Shown here piece after piece: positions 25,699 through 34,922 of a stretch of 64,000 nucleotides of DNA. The stretch covers positions 62,001 through 126,000 of the forward strand of contig NZ_JAQQWU010000004.1 in NCBI RefSeq assembly GCF_028610625.1, given 5' to 3'. Position 1 is the first letter of the stretch. The number at the start of each line of letters is the position of its first letter. The position numbers were made by a program, and so were the translations under genes. Below the pieces are notes generated by a model. That model saw only the letters and a program-made list of their open reading frames with translations. It searched no databases and had not been told where the DNA came from. Source of the DNA: Guptibacillus spartinae (GTDB lineage Bacteria > Bacillota > Bacilli > Bacillales > Guptibacillaceae).

Positions 25699-25743
25699 AA
25701 ATACGAACGTTTTTTAAGCACAAATACTATAATATTCGTAATA
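25699..25743 (-). promoter_or_regulatory. Candidate PurR box pair at the permease promoter
   Basis: AAATACGAACGTT (25699-25711) matches the PurBox consensus AWWWCCGAACWWT at 11 of 13 positions. An inverted partner AATATTCGTAATA (25731-25743) matches at 10 of 13. The spacing is 19 nt, slightly more than the 16-17 nt usual in B. subtilis. The second box overlaps the -10. PurR control of pbuG and pbuO is known in B. subtilis, so the position is sensible, but the matches are imperfect. Confidence 0.4.
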
Positions 25744-25757
25744 AATGCGTTTGACAA
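25729..25757 (-). promoter_or_regulatory. Purine permease promoter
   Basis: On the minus strand: TTGTCA, 17-bp spacer, TATTAT. This is a near-consensus SigA promoter about 45 bp before the ATG. Confidence 0.75.
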
Positions 25758-25870
25758 GGGGTAATCTAAAATCAATTGTGAGAAATGCATGAATGGCTGG
25801 GACATGAATCTATTCAGGTAATTGTGATAAAATGATAGCGGACAATTGCGATTGAAGGAGGTACAATGGA

Positions 25871-26398
25871 ATGGCAAATGAAGAAGAAAACAAGCCGAAA
25901 AAAAAGCCTTCAACAGGTTTTAACATTTTAAGTGGTGATTCTACAGACGGACACGGCGGTTATGGCGTAGGTACAATTAACCTCGATAACGTTTCGCCTG
26001 TGATTATCGATCCAACAACGGATGAAATTTATGTTGATGTCGGTGCGCTTCACGCACGTAGTGCGCTCGAAAAACGTAAGAAGCTCGTTAAGACGCGCGA
26101 AGAAGTTCCTGATGGTCATACCGCATGGATTGTATGGGTGACGCTTCAACGTAATGAGGAAGGGCCATACTATTACGGTATTGGTGCATGTGAATTTTTC
26201 TTAAATGCGGAAGCCAAACGCGCATGGAAAAGTATGCCGGAGCATGTGAACAATATGGATAAATCCATGAAAGGCAAGGTTGTGGTCGATCATATGGATG
26301 CAAAATCAAAAGAAATGCTGCGTAATTATTTAATGGAGTTTGATAAAGACGTCTACGAACGTTCAAGTGATGAAGTAAAAGCAGGACTTCAAGACTAA
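25871..26398 (+). CDS. ywhD: YwhD family protein
   Basis: A 175-residue soluble protein. GFNILSGDSTDGHGGYGVGT followed by a stretch on NVSPVIIDP, and ARSALEKRKKLVKTREEVPD, are typical of YwhD, a Firmicutes family without known function. The SD GAAGGAGG is well placed before the ATG. It is a single-gene unit closed by a strong terminator, and divergent from the permease. Confidence 0.9.
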   Translation: MANEEENKPKKKPSTGFNILSGDSTDGHGGYGVGTINLDNVSPVIIDPTTDEIYVDVGALHARSALEKRKKLVKTREEVPDGHTAWIVWVTLQRNEEGPYYYGIGACEFFLNAEAKRAWKSMPEHVNNMDKSMKGKVVVDHMDAKSKEMLRNYLMEFDKDVYERSSDEVKAGLQD

Positions 26399-26495
26399 CT
26401 TTCAATTGTTTTCTGACTAATTGATAAAATCTCTTGAGGTTTCCAGAAACTGAGCGTAAACTTATGGGTACGCAACACATATAGCTAGGACCCAA

Positions 26496-26533
26496 AACAG
26501 CCCGGGGAATTTTCCCCGGGTTGTTCTGGTTTT
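26496..26533 (+). terminator. ywhD terminator
   Basis: AACAGCCCGGGGAA and TTCCCCGGGTTGTT pair almost completely, with TTGTTCTGGTTTT after it. It is preceded by about 95 bp without recognisable content. Confidence 0.85.
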
Positions 26534-26579
26534 AGGGAATGTTCGCCAACATTTTCCTCATAAAGAAAGGGTGAATAAC

Positions 26580-26831
26580 GTGTATCAAATGCCACGTGAA
26601 AAAAAGAAAGAGCTAATCGAGCGCATTCAGTCGTTCTTCTATGAAGAGAGAAACGAAGAAATCGGTGAATTAGCAGCTGAAAATGTCTTGCATTTCGTCA
26701 TGTCCGAGATTGGCCCAACCTTTTACAATACAGGGATATCAGATGCGATTGGGATGACGGAACAAAAGTGGATAAGCATTGAACAGGATCTCGAAGCGCT
26801 AAAGAAGCCGGATCCAGAAGTGAAGCGGTAA
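26580..26831 (+). CDS. DUF2164 family protein
   Basis: An 83-residue protein: KKKELIERIQSFFYEERNEE, IGELAAENVLHFVMSEIGP and YNTGISDAIGM match the DUF2164 family. Function unknown. The GTG at 26580 is preferred because AAAGG lies 9 bp upstream; a GTG at 26571 directly abuts the SD. The gene ends at a bidirectional terminator shared with pbpG. Confidence 0.82.
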   Translation: MYQMPREKKKELIERIQSFFYEERNEEIGELAAENVLHFVMSEIGPTFYNTGISDAIGMTEQKWISIEQDLEALKKPDPEVKR

Positions 26832-26856
26832 AGACGGGTGTTTCACCCGTCTTTTA
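26829..26856. terminator. Bidirectional terminator between the DUF2164 gene and pbpG
   Basis: AAAGACGGGTG and CACCCGTCTTTT form an 11-bp stem with a 3-nt loop, with T-runs in both directions. Confidence 0.92.
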
Positions 26857-28911
26857 TCTCATCCAGTGGAAGAACCGATCGAAGAACCCTTTTTTCTCTT
26901 TTGCTTGTTCTGAAGAAGGCGTGCCAGGATGGTCTTCACAAAGGTGAGACGGTTCAGTTCCTTCTATATAATACGTTAAACGCTTGACTGGGCAATTTTC
27001 AGTAGCGATCAGTCCTGTTTGAGGATCCACTTCTATCCCTACCACGTTTTCTGGCTTCTTAAAATCAGTCGCTTTCTCTTTAGCTAGCGCCTCTTCGATA
27101 AAGTTTGCCCAGATCTTCTTCGTATAAGCCCCATCGTTTCGATGATTCAGCTTCTCTCCTTTATCATAGCCAACCCAAACCGCCGCGGTAAGCTGTGGGG
27201 TAAAACCAACCATCCAGCTATCCGTTGACGTTGAGCCTGTTTTTGCAGCAGCAGGGCGTGTGAGCAGGTGGTCAACCCCGGACCCCGTAACGCGCGTGTA
27301 GCCATTGAGTGATTCATCAAAAACGCCCGTCATCATGCTTGTTGTGACGAATGCGGCGTCAGGGTCTAAAACAAGCTCAGATTGCGAGGCGTGCTCATAA
27401 ATCACTTTGCCGTCGCGATCCGTAACTTTCTCGATGTAATAAGGAGAAACGCTATAGCCCCCATTGGCTAGCATGCTATAAGCTCCTGTCATTTCCATCA
27501 TCCCGACAGGCTTTGTTCCGAGGGCTAGTGACGGGATGGCCGATAATTTACTTTTGATTCCAAAAGATTTTGCGGTATTGACGAGCGTTTTTTCTTCTAA
27601 AAACATATGCGTTTTCACTGCCACGACGTTATCCGAGAGCGCTAAAGCTTGCGCGAGCGTAATTTCGTCATTCGCATACACGTCTCCAAAATTGTGCGGA
27701 GAGTAGGTTTTCTGTTCGTTATCATAATAGAAGGTGGTAGGCTCACTGCGAACGAGCGTTGATGGAGTGAAGCCATTTTTTATAGCTGCATAATATAACA
27801 GCGGTTTAAACGTCGATCCCGGCGTACGCTTCGCCATTGTTGCACGGTTAAATTTACTTTCTGAATAATCTCGCCCTCCAATCATCACCTTCACAGCACC
27901 TGATGTGGGCTCCATCGCCACGAGCGCTGCTTGAATATCGCTTTTTGGATCAATGGTCGAGTCAACCCACTTTTCTGCTGCCTTTTGCATGGTGGCGTCA
28001 AGTGTTGTATAGACGTGAAGGCCACCCTGCTCGATCACACGCTCATCAAGTGAAAGAACGGATTTTAATTCTTTTTTCACTTCTTCAGCAAAATAGGGCG
28101 CGATTTCAGACTTCGCTTCTTCTGTAAATGTTTGAAGAGCCATTTTTTCAGCTTTAGCTTGTACCGCTTCCGCCTCAGTGAGCGCCTCATTCGCTACCAT
28201 CGCTTGAAGTACAGTGCTCTGGCGTTCCTCTGCCCGCTCAGCATCAGCATAAGGAGAATAATAGCCGGGTCCTTTTGGAATACCGGCAAGCATTGCTGCT
28301 TCAGCGAGTGAAAGATCCTCCGCTTTTTTGCCAAAGTACGTTCTTGCGGCAGACTCAATGCCATAAGAACCGTGTCCATAGTAAATCGTGTTCAAGTACC
28401 CCTCAAGAATCTCTTCTTTTGAATAATGAACCTCAAGTCGATAGGCATAAAAAGCTTCAGCGATTTTTCGTTTCCACGTTTTATCATGTTCTAAAAAGAG
28501 ATTTCGTGCATATTGCTGTGTAATGGTACTTGCTCCCTGAACTTTAGACATGGCTTTAATGTCAGCCAGAACCGCTCCACCTATCCGTTTAAAATCAAAG
28601 CCCATATGGTCATAAAAATGTCTGTCTTCAATGGCAATGGTGGCATCAATCACGTAAGGAGAAATATGTTCAAGATCAACCCAATAGCGGTTCTGGCCTT
28701 CCTGGTTAGACTCACTAATCACTTGTTCATCATTGTCATAGTAAATCGTAGTTTGTGGTACTTGAAGCTCAGGGGGCCCCATGAACACCGTTACCACATA
28801 AAGAAGCCCCATAGAAAAACCGATTAGCACTATGCCGATCATCATTAGTTTACTTAGAAGCTTTGTCCACCGCTTCCAATAATGGAATCGCTCATCATTG
28901 AGCCATTTCAT
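26854..28911 (-). CDS. pbpG: PbpG (YwhE), class A penicillin-binding protein
   Basis: A 685-residue bifunctional PBP. One N-terminal membrane helix is followed by a GT51 glycosyltransferase domain (catalytic Glu in TIAIEDRHFYDHMGFDFKR; GASTITQQYARNLFL). The transpeptidase domain has SxxK in RTPGSTFKPLLYYA, SDN in ALALSDNVVAVK, and KTG in AAKTGSTSTDSWMVG. In B. subtilis PBP2d is made in the forespore and helps build the spore cortex and germ wall. MKWLNDERF is chosen as the start because GGGGGGTG precedes it by 6 nt. Order next to ywhD agrees with B. subtilis. Confidence 0.93.
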   Translation of the reverse strand: MKWLNDERFHYWKRWTKLLSKLMMIGIVLIGFSMGLLYVVTVFMGPPELQVPQTTIYYDNDEQVISESNQEGQNRYWVDLEHISPYVIDATIAIEDRHFYDHMGFDFKRIGGAVLADIKAMSKVQGASTITQQYARNLFLEHDKTWKRKIAEAFYAYRLEVHYSKEEILEGYLNTIYYGHGSYGIESAARTYFGKKAEDLSLAEAAMLAGIPKGPGYYSPYADAERAEERQSTVLQAMVANEALTEAEAVQAKAEKMALQTFTEEAKSEIAPYFAEEVKKELKSVLSLDERVIEQGGLHVYTTLDATMQKAAEKWVDSTIDPKSDIQAALVAMEPTSGAVKVMIGGRDYSESKFNRATMAKRTPGSTFKPLLYYAAIKNGFTPSTLVRSEPTTFYYDNEQKTYSPHNFGDVYANDEITLAQALALSDNVVAVKTHMFLEEKTLVNTAKSFGIKSKLSAIPSLALGTKPVGMMEMTGAYSMLANGGYSVSPYYIEKVTDRDGKVIYEHASQSELVLDPDAAFVTTSMMTGVFDESLNGYTRVTGSGVDHLLTRPAAAKTGSTSTDSWMVGFTPQLTAAVWVGYDKGEKLNHRNDGAYTKKIWANFIEEALAKEKATDFKKPENVVGIEVDPQTGLIATENCPVKRLTYYIEGTEPSHLCEDHPGTPSSEQAKEKKGFFDRFFHWMR

Positions 28912-29098
28912 GTGGTTCACCCCCCACATCGTATTAAATCTAGTATGTGACAATCTAGAAACTCTTAAACACGTTTCCCGGTGAAATCCTCTATTTTCTA
29001 TAAAACAATGAGGGAAGCAATCAGTATGAAAAATAGTTGTCCAGTTTTTGAATAGGATGAATGATAAACATTTTTACGGAGAGCGGGGAGAGAAACGT

Positions 29099-29878
29099 AT
29101 GGAAATCATGATTGCAATCATTCTTGGAATTGTAGAAGGGTTAACGGAATTTTTACCAGTTTCTTCAACAGGGCATTTGATTTTAACTGGGTACTGGCTC
29201 GATTTTACTGGTGAAAGAGCCAAAACGTTTGAGATTGTGATTCAACTTGGATCCATTCTTGCCGTTGTGGTCATGTATCGAAAACGATTCGTGGCGTTAG
29301 TCTCGCCGAATAAAGCGAGTGGATTAACACTTAGTCATCTCATTTTAGGGATGATTCCGGCAGTTATAGCGGGTTTTCTTTTACATGGATTTATTAAAAG
29401 CTATCTTTTCTCACCTTATACAGTTGTCGTTGGGCTAGTTGTAGGCGGGGTTCTGATGATTCTTGCTGATTTTAAAAAACGAACGCCTGTTACGTCAACT
29501 TTAGATGAGTTAACGCTCAAGCAGGCATTCTCCATCGGTCTTTTTCAATGCCTGGCACTTTGGCCGGGGTTCTCACGGTCAGGTGCCACGATTTCAGGTG
29601 GCGTTCTACTCGGAACAAATCACAAAACAGCGGCTGAGTTTTCGTTTATTTTAGCGGTTCCGATGATGGTGGCAGCGAGTGGGTATGATTTATTAAAAAG
29701 CTATCAATTTTTATCTTTAGCAGATCTACCTGTATTCGCAACTGGCTTTTTAGCAGCCTTTTTCGTCGCGCTTTTTGCTATTGTAACATTTATTAAATTC
29801 ATTGAACGTGTTCGGCTCATCCCATTTGCAATCTACCGTTTCATGCTCGCTCTCTTTGTGTGGATGGTCTTATTCTAA
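29099..29878 (+). CDS. uppP: Undecaprenyl-diphosphatase
   Basis: A 259-residue membrane protein of the BacA/UppP family. The two signature regions are [20 protein letters not shown] and the [13 protein letters not shown] motif with its catalytic Ser/Arg. It recycles undecaprenyl pyrophosphate for wall synthesis and gives bacitracin resistance. The ATG at 29099 has GGGGAG 8 bp upstream; earlier in-frame starts lack an SD. It is divergent from pbpG, another wall gene. Confidence 0.95.
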   Translation: MEIMIAIILGIVEGLTEFLPVSSTGHLILTGYWLDFTGERAKTFEIVIQLGSILAVVVMYRKRFVALVSPNKASGLTLSHLILGMIPAVIAGFLLHGFIKSYLFSPYTVVVGLVVGGVLMILADFKKRTPVTSTLDELTLKQAFSIGLFQCLALWPGFSRSGATISGGVLLGTNHKTAAEFSFILAVPMMVAASGYDLLKSYQFLSLADLPVFATGFLAAFFVALFAIVTFIKFIERVRLIPFAIYRFMLALFVWMVLF

Positions 29879-29939
29879 AGAAAGAGATGTCGGCGTGGAA
29901 AGAATGGAAAGAAACAAGAACTGAAAGTAGAAATTTCTC

Positions 29940-29967
29940 TTGCTTTTTACACAGAGTCGACTATACT
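29940..29967 (+). promoter_or_regulatory. Probable speEB promoter
   Basis: TTGCTT (29940-29945), 16-bp spacer, TATACT (29962-29967), giving a leader of about 125 nt before speE. Confidence 0.55.
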
Positions 29968-30096
29968 TTTCTTGTACTTTAAGAATAGGTAACCTGATGC
30001 TTAGATACATTTTTTTGCTACATACTAATGGTGTTTGGACCTTTGTGGTTCGGGAACGGATGTAGTGTAGCAATTCGATATAGAGGAGTGGTACAA

Positions 30097-30924
30097 ATGG
30101 AATTATGGTATACAGAAAAACAAACAGAACGCTTCGGCATTACGGCGAAAATTAAGCAGACGTTGCATACGGAGCAAACGGACTTTCAACGTCTTGATAT
30201 GATTGAAACAGAAGAATTCGGTAACATGCTCGTTCTTGATGGAATGGTCATGACAACGGAAAAAGACGAGTTCGTCTATCATGAAATGGTCGCACACGTG
30301 CCTCTTTTCACTCACCCTAATCCAAAACACGTATTAGTCGTGGGAGGAGGAGATGGCGGTGTGATTCGTGAAGTGTTGAAGCACCCATCTGTTGAAAAAG
30401 CAACGCTCGTTGAAATTGACGGCAAAGTCATTGAGTATTCGAAAAAGTACTTACCTTCGATTGCAGGCGCACTTGATAACGAGCGCGTTGAAGTACTTGT
30501 TGATGACGGCTTTATGCATATCGCGAAAAGCGAAGGAGAATACGATGTGATCATGGTCGATTCGACTGAACCTGTTGGACCAGCTGCAAAGCTATTTGAA
30601 CGCGGCTTCTACGAAGGCATTTCAAAGGCGCTTAAAGAAGACGGTATTTTCGTTGCGCAAACCGACAACCCTTGGTTTAAAGCGGACTTGATTACACAAG
30701 TATCTAAAGATGTTAGAGAAATCTTTCCAATTACACGTGTTTATACGGCAAACATTCCGACGTATCCAAGCGGTCTTTGGACATTTACAATTGGTTCGAA
30801 AAAGAACGATCCGCTTGAAGTTCCTGAAAGTCGCTTCCATGAGATTGACACAAAATACTATACAAAAGAACTTCACACTGCTTGCTTCGCACTTCCTAAG
30901 TTCGTCCAGGATCTCGTCAAATGA
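30097..30924 (+). CDS. speE: Spermidine synthase
   Basis: A 275-residue aminopropyltransferase. It joins an aminopropyl group from decarboxylated SAM to putrescine. [20 protein letters not shown] is the usual start. The cofactor/substrate motifs are [34 protein letters not shown] and [13 protein letters not shown]. The ATG at 30097 follows a GAGGAGTGG SD. speB overlaps its end by 4 bp, so the polyamine genes are coupled. Confidence 0.97.
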   Translation: MELWYTEKQTERFGITAKIKQTLHTEQTDFQRLDMIETEEFGNMLVLDGMVMTTEKDEFVYHEMVAHVPLFTHPNPKHVLVVGGGDGGVIREVLKHPSVEKATLVEIDGKVIEYSKKYLPSIAGALDNERVEVLVDDGFMHIAKSEGEYDVIMVDSTEPVGPAAKLFERGFYEGISKALKEDGIFVAQTDNPWFKADLITQVSKDVREIFPITRVYTANIPTYPSGLWTFTIGSKKNDPLEVPESRFHEIDTKYYTKELHTACFALPKFVQDLVK

Positions 30925-31805
30925 GCATGAAGTTTGATGAAGCTTATTCAGGTAATGTGTTTATTCTAAGTAACCCCTCTTTTGATGACAGTAATGTTGT
31001 GATTTATGGTATGCCAATGGACTGGACCGTGAGCTTCCGTCCAGGTTCTCGCTTTGGTCCTGGCCGCATTCGTGAGGCATCGCTCGGTTTGGAAGAATAC
31101 AGCCCTTATGCGGATCGTCATCTAGAAGAAATTCGTTATTTTGATGCAGGGGATATTCCGCTTCCATTTGGAAATCCACAGCGCAGCATCGATATGATTG
31201 AAGAATACATCGATTCGTTACTTGAAGCTGGGAAATTTCCACTTGGTATGGGTGGCGAGCATCTTGTGACGTGGCCGATCCTTAAGGCGTTTCATAAGAA
31301 GTATGATGATCTCGCATTGATTCACATCGACGCGCACGCTGATTTACGTGAAGAGTATGAAGGCGAACCGCTTTCTCATTCCACACCCGTTCGTAAGATT
31401 TGTGGGTTGATTGGTGCGGAAAACGTTTACTCCTTTGGCATTCGCTCCGGTATGCGGGAAGAGTTTCAGTTTGCGAAGGAATCTGGCATGACGATGCATA
31501 AATTCGATGTAGCTGAACCTTTGAAAAAAGTTCTGCCAACTCTAAAAGGCCGCAATGTGTACGTGACGATTGATATTGATGTGCTTGATCCAGCGCATGC
31601 CCCTGGGACAGGGACGGCCGAAGCTGGAGGTATCACCTCAAAAGAGTTACTTGAGGCGATTGCAGCGATTGCAGGTTCTGACATCAACGTTGTTGGGGCT
31701 GATCTCGTTGAAGTAGCCCCAGCCTATGACCCATCCGAACAAACGCCAATTGCCGCAAGTAAATTCATTCGTGAAATGCTGCTAGGCTGGACACATAAGA
31801 AATAA
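30921..31805 (+). CDS. speB: Agmatinase
   Basis: A 294-residue ureohydrolase that turns agmatine into putrescine and urea, feeding SpeE. The binuclear manganese ligands are visible in [24 protein letters not shown] and [14 protein letters not shown]. The ATG at 30921 overlaps the speE stop; a second ATG at 30927 (MKFDEAYSG) matches the B. subtilis start and is equally possible. A terminator follows. Confidence 0.96.
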   Translation: MSMKFDEAYSGNVFILSNPSFDDSNVVIYGMPMDWTVSFRPGSRFGPGRIREASLGLEEYSPYADRHLEEIRYFDAGDIPLPFGNPQRSIDMIEEYIDSLLEAGKFPLGMGGEHLVTWPILKAFHKKYDDLALIHIDAHADLREEYEGEPLSHSTPVRKICGLIGAENVYSFGIRSGMREEFQFAKESGMTMHKFDVAEPLKKVLPTLKGRNVYVTIDIDVLDPAHAPGTGTAEAGGITSKELLEAIAAIAGSDINVVGADLVEVAPAYDPSEQTPIAASKFIREMLLGWTHKK

Positions 31806-31815
31806 AGCAGAGAGG

Positions 31816-31844
31816 CTGTATTCCTATTGAATACAGTCTTTTTA
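31816..31844 (+). terminator. speEB terminator
   Basis: CTGTATTC and GAATACAG pair with loop CTATT, followed by TCTTTTTAT. Confidence 0.88.
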
Positions 31845-31882
31845 TATTGGAAAGAATGGAATAACTTTTCATAGGGATTCTT

Positions 31883-32044
31883 CTTAAGCTGGTCGGGGGT
31901 GGACAAGCCGCCTCCGCTTTTCTTGATCCAGCTACGGCGGCTACCCCCTCGAGGTCTTAAGTCTCCCCTCATTGTGACAAAAAGCGTCACATTGAGAGAA
32001 GCCTTAAGCTGGTCGGGGGTGGACAAGCCACCTTCGCTTTTCTT
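31883..32044. repeat. CTTAAG-bounded palindromic repeat with a second half copy
   Basis: A 42-bp unit starting CTTAAGCTGGTCGGGGGT occurs at 31883-31924 and again at 32003-32044 (40 of 42 bases equal, exactly 120 bp apart). Between them, 31931-31961 carries an inverted, slightly shortened version (GGCGGCTACCCCC...CTTAAG). Copy one plus this arm forms a 79-bp imperfect palindrome with CTTAAG at both ends. A further small hairpin (GTGAC/GTCAC, about 31973-31992) lies between. The GC content is clearly above that of the neighbouring intergenic DNA. It resembles REP/MITE-like dispersed repeats. Confidence 0.8.
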
Positions 32045-32083
32045 ATAATAAGTAAGTTAATGATTTAGTGAGGACGTGAAGTG

Positions 32084-32512
32084 ATGAGTGATCATCCGAT
32101 TGAAATAACGATTGATTCCCGGATTCAGTCTGGGAAAGAGAAAGAGTCTACAAATTATTCCGTTCAGGGAAATCTTGTTGAAAAAGGCAATGCGCTTTAT
32201 TTGCGTTATGAGGAAAGCCTTGAGATTGGGAAGGTTTCGACAACGGTGAAAATAGATCAAGAACAAGTGACTGTGATTCGAAGAGGGGCCCTTTCCATGC
32301 GACAGCAGTTTGCGCCGGGACAGGTGTCTGAGTCTCTTTATAAAACGCCGTTCGGAGCAATGCCGATGCAAATCCGAACAGAACGTATTGAGCAGCTAGT
32401 GGATAGAGAGAAGCATAAAGGTCGTTTAACGCTTCGCTATTTGCTTTACCTAGAAGAAGATGAAACGCAGCGACATGAGCTGTCGCTAAGCTGGAAGGGA
32501 GCAAGTCAATGA
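32084..32512 (+). CDS. ywiB: YwiB, DUF1934 beta-barrel protein
   Basis: A 142-residue protein. It begins [20 protein letters not shown] and ends in alternating strands ([26 protein letters not shown]), the calycin-like DUF1934 pattern. Function unknown; it always tends to sit upstream of argS in Bacillaceae, as here. ATG 32084 is preferred to the adjoining GTG 32081. The stop overlaps the argS ATG. Confidence 0.9.
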   Translation: MSDHPIEITIDSRIQSGKEKESTNYSVQGNLVEKGNALYLRYEESLEIGKVSTTVKIDQEQVTVIRRGALSMRQQFAPGQVSESLYKTPFGAMPMQIRTERIEQLVDREKHKGRLTLRYLLYLEEDETQRHELSLSWKGASQ

Positions 32513-34170
32513 ATAGTGTGGAACAAAAGAAAGAGCAGTTAAAAGAAGAAATCAAACAGGCCGTCCTAAAGGCGAACCTTGCATCCGAAAGTGAGATGCC
32601 AGAAGTGATTTTGGAATCACCAAAAGACAAGGCTCATGGTGACTATGCCACAAACATGGCGATGCAACTTGCACGCATTGCAAAGAAAGCACCACGTGCG
32701 ATTGCAGAAGATCTAAAAGCCAACCTTGATATGACAAAAGCAGGAATCAAGCAGATTGATATTGCAGGTCCAGGATTTATTAACTTTTTCATGGATACGG
32801 CGTATTTAACGGAATTGATTCCTACGATTCTTGATAAAGGGAACAGCTACGGTCGTTCAGCGGACAAGAATGAAAAAATTCAGGTTGAGTTCGTTTCAGC
32901 TAACCCAACTGGAAGTCTCCACCTTGGTCACGCACGAGGAGCCGCAGTAGGGGATACGCTTTGTAACGTACTCGATCGTGCCGGATATGACGTGTCACGA
33001 GAATATTACATTAACGATGCCGGTAACCAAATTCATAACCTAACGGTGTCTCTTGAAGCACGCTACATGCAGGCGCTAGGTAAAGAAAAAGACATGCCGG
33101 AAGATGGCTATCAAGGACAGGATATTGTACAGTTCGGAAAAGATCTTGTTGAAAAAGAAGGCGACCGTCTCCTTCAACTTGAAGAGAAAGAGCGCTATGC
33201 TTATTTCCGCGAATATGGACTTGAGCGGGAGCTGGAAAAGCTGAAGAAAGATTTGAAGGAATTTGGCGTTGAATTTGATGTCTGGTTCTCTGAAACATCT
33301 CTTTATCAATCCAACAAGATCGATAACGTCCTTGCGAAGTTGAAAGAGCGCGGTGAAACGTTTGAACAGGATGGCGCGACATGGTTCCGCTCAACTACTT
33401 ACGGCGATGATAAAGACCGTGTGTTGATTAAAGGCGATGGCTCTTATACGTATTTAACGCCGGATATCGCCTATCACCAAGATAAGCTATCTCGCGGTTT
33501 TGATAAGCTGATCAACATCTGGGGAGCAGACCACCACGGGTACATTCCAAGAATGAAAGCAGCGATCGAAGCGCTTGGTTATAAACGTGAGCAGCTTGAA
33601 GTGGAAATCATTCAAATGGTTAACCTCTTTAAAGACGGCGAGAAAATGAAGATGAGTAAGCGAACGGGTAAAGCTGTCACCCTTCGTGAACTAATGGATG
33701 AAGTAGGTATCGATGCAATGCGCTATTTCTTCTCCATGAGAAGTTCAGATTCCCATCTTGATTTTGATATGGATCTTGCTGTTTCTCGTTCGAACGAAAA
33801 CCCTGTGTATTATGTGCAGTATGCGCACGCTCGCGTATGCAGCATTCTTCGTCAGGGAGAAGAAATGGGCTTAACAGAAGATGCGGACCTATCTCTTATT
33901 ACATCTGAGAAAGAAATGGACCTTCTGAAGAAACTCGGAGAACTTCCTGAAGCGATCGCAGAAGCAGCGGAGAAGCGCATGACGCACCGCATCACAAACT
34001 ATGCATTTGAGCTTGCTCAGACGCTTCACAGCTTTTACAATGCAGAGCGCGTGCTTGATCCAGAAGATCTTGCGAAAAGTGCAGCTCGGTTTAAGCTCAT
34101 GAAAGCCGTTCGCCAAACGATTCAAAACACGCTTGAGATTATCGGCGTCACAGCTCCAGAAAAAATGTAG
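32509..34170 (+). CDS. argS: Arginyl-tRNA synthetase
   Basis: A 553-residue class I synthetase. The N-terminal Add-1 domain is followed by the HIGH-like motif ([16 protein letters not shown]), the connective region, the KMSKR-type loop ([16 protein letters not shown]) and the anticodon-binding DALR domain ending [13 protein letters not shown]. It overlaps ywiB by 4 bp. No T-box leader is seen, consistent with translation coupling to ywiB. Confidence 0.98.
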   Translation: MNSVEQKKEQLKEEIKQAVLKANLASESEMPEVILESPKDKAHGDYATNMAMQLARIAKKAPRAIAEDLKANLDMTKAGIKQIDIAGPGFINFFMDTAYLTELIPTILDKGNSYGRSADKNEKIQVEFVSANPTGSLHLGHARGAAVGDTLCNVLDRAGYDVSREYYINDAGNQIHNLTVSLEARYMQALGKEKDMPEDGYQGQDIVQFGKDLVEKEGDRLLQLEEKERYAYFREYGLERELEKLKKDLKEFGVEFDVWFSETSLYQSNKIDNVLAKLKERGETFEQDGATWFRSTTYGDDKDRVLIKGDGSYTYLTPDIAYHQDKLSRGFDKLINIWGADHHGYIPRMKAAIEALGYKREQLEVEIIQMVNLFKDGEKMKMSKRTGKAVTLRELMDEVGIDAMRYFFSMRSSDSHLDFDMDLAVSRSNENPVYYVQYAHARVCSILRQGEEMGLTEDADLSLITSEKEMDLLKKLGELPEAIAEAAEKRMTHRITNYAFELAQTLHSFYNAERVLDPEDLAKSAARFKLMKAVRQTIQNTLEIIGVTAPEKM

Positions 34171-34176
34171 TGGACC

Positions 34177-34209
34177 AAGTCCTATCGCTTACTGCGATGG
34201 GGCTTTTTT
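34177..34209 (+). terminator. argS terminator
   Basis: AAGTCCTATCGC and GCGATGGGGCTT pair with loop TTACT (two G-T pairs), followed by TTTT. Confidence 0.88.
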
Positions 34210-34275
34210 AGTGTCTATGTCTATTTTTTATAATGATTCCTTCATTCGGTCATACTTTAAAGAAGAGGTGATGGG

Positions 34276-34449
34276 ATGAAGACGGTATTCATTGCAACTT
34301 TAACAGGGTTTTTAGTTGGCCTTATTTTTGCTTTCTTAAAACTTCCGATCCCGGCTCCACCTGCTTTTGCTGGTATTGCCGGTATTATTGGCATTTATCT
34401 TGGGTTTAAAGCGTACGAATGGGTGATTGGTTTTTTTTCATTGGGTTAG
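34276..34449 (+). CDS. XapX domain mini-protein
   Basis: A 57-residue membrane protein, MKTVFIATLTGFLVGLIFAF then LKLPIPAPPAFAGIAGIIGI and YLGFKA. The PxPAPPxxxGxxGIxGIxxG pattern is that of the XapX (DUF1427) family. Two transmembrane helices. Function unknown. AGAGGTG lies just before the ATG. It is a single gene after argS and was located by reading the frame directly because it is short. Confidence 0.78.
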   Translation: MKTVFIATLTGFLVGLIFAFLKLPIPAPPAFAGIAGIIGIYLGFKAYEWVIGFFSLG

Positions 34450-34922
34450 GTTCAAAAGAATTTTCGATTCCTCTGACTTAAACCATCTGATGGAGGCGTT
34501 CAGTATCAAGAAAAAGTAGCAGGACTTATTTTGTGTGGCGGCTTTTCTGAGGTAAGCGAACCATTTTTGCAAGCGGAATTCAGAGCGGGGAAAGCACTTG
34601 TTCATAACATGAAATTACTCTGGTGGATCCTCGGCAAAAGGCCATGCGAGAAGTGAAGCTGAATTTAAGTTGGACCGTACATCGTTAGCACAAAGCAACG
34701 CCCTTTATGAAACAGGGCGTTGCTTTGTATGTATAGACAAACTAAGTACGCTCCAAATTTCGCTTCTACACGTAACAGAGGAGCGCGCCTTTTATTTTCA
34801 TCGCTATCAAAAAATGTATCGAAAATATGTACCGCACAGCAAGCTCGTGCGCGTCTCAAATACGTCCCGCGAATTGCCGACAAAATCATGGAGAGAGCTT
34901 AATCAGATTATTCATCCCTTTG
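34450..34922. other. 473-bp region without a convincing gene
   Basis: A perfect 14-bp hairpin (34691-34704 with 34714-34727) stands in the middle; see separate entry. Left of it the frames are broken by stops. Right of it two frames stay open for about 60 codons on each strand but have no SD, no family resemblance and overlap one another. It may be the wreck of a lost gene, but nothing identifies it. Confidence 0.5.
34691..34727. terminator. Strong hairpin, possible terminator without long T-run
   Basis: CAAAGCAACGCCCT and AGGGCGTTGCTTTG pair perfectly over 14 bp around a 9-nt loop. The flanking A/T runs (CAAAG/CTTTG) are only three long, so termination would be weak. It is far from any gene end. 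Confidence 0.5.

Noticed and set aside
25684-25860. Purine riboswitch before the NCS2 permease
   Set aside because: The upstream region is short and lacks the conserved pairing and loop sequences of the guanine riboswitch; only a promoter and PurR-like boxes are visible.
32045-32083. T-box leader for argS
   Set aside because: argS overlaps ywiB and there is no specifier stem, T-box sequence or antiterminator upstream of ywiB.
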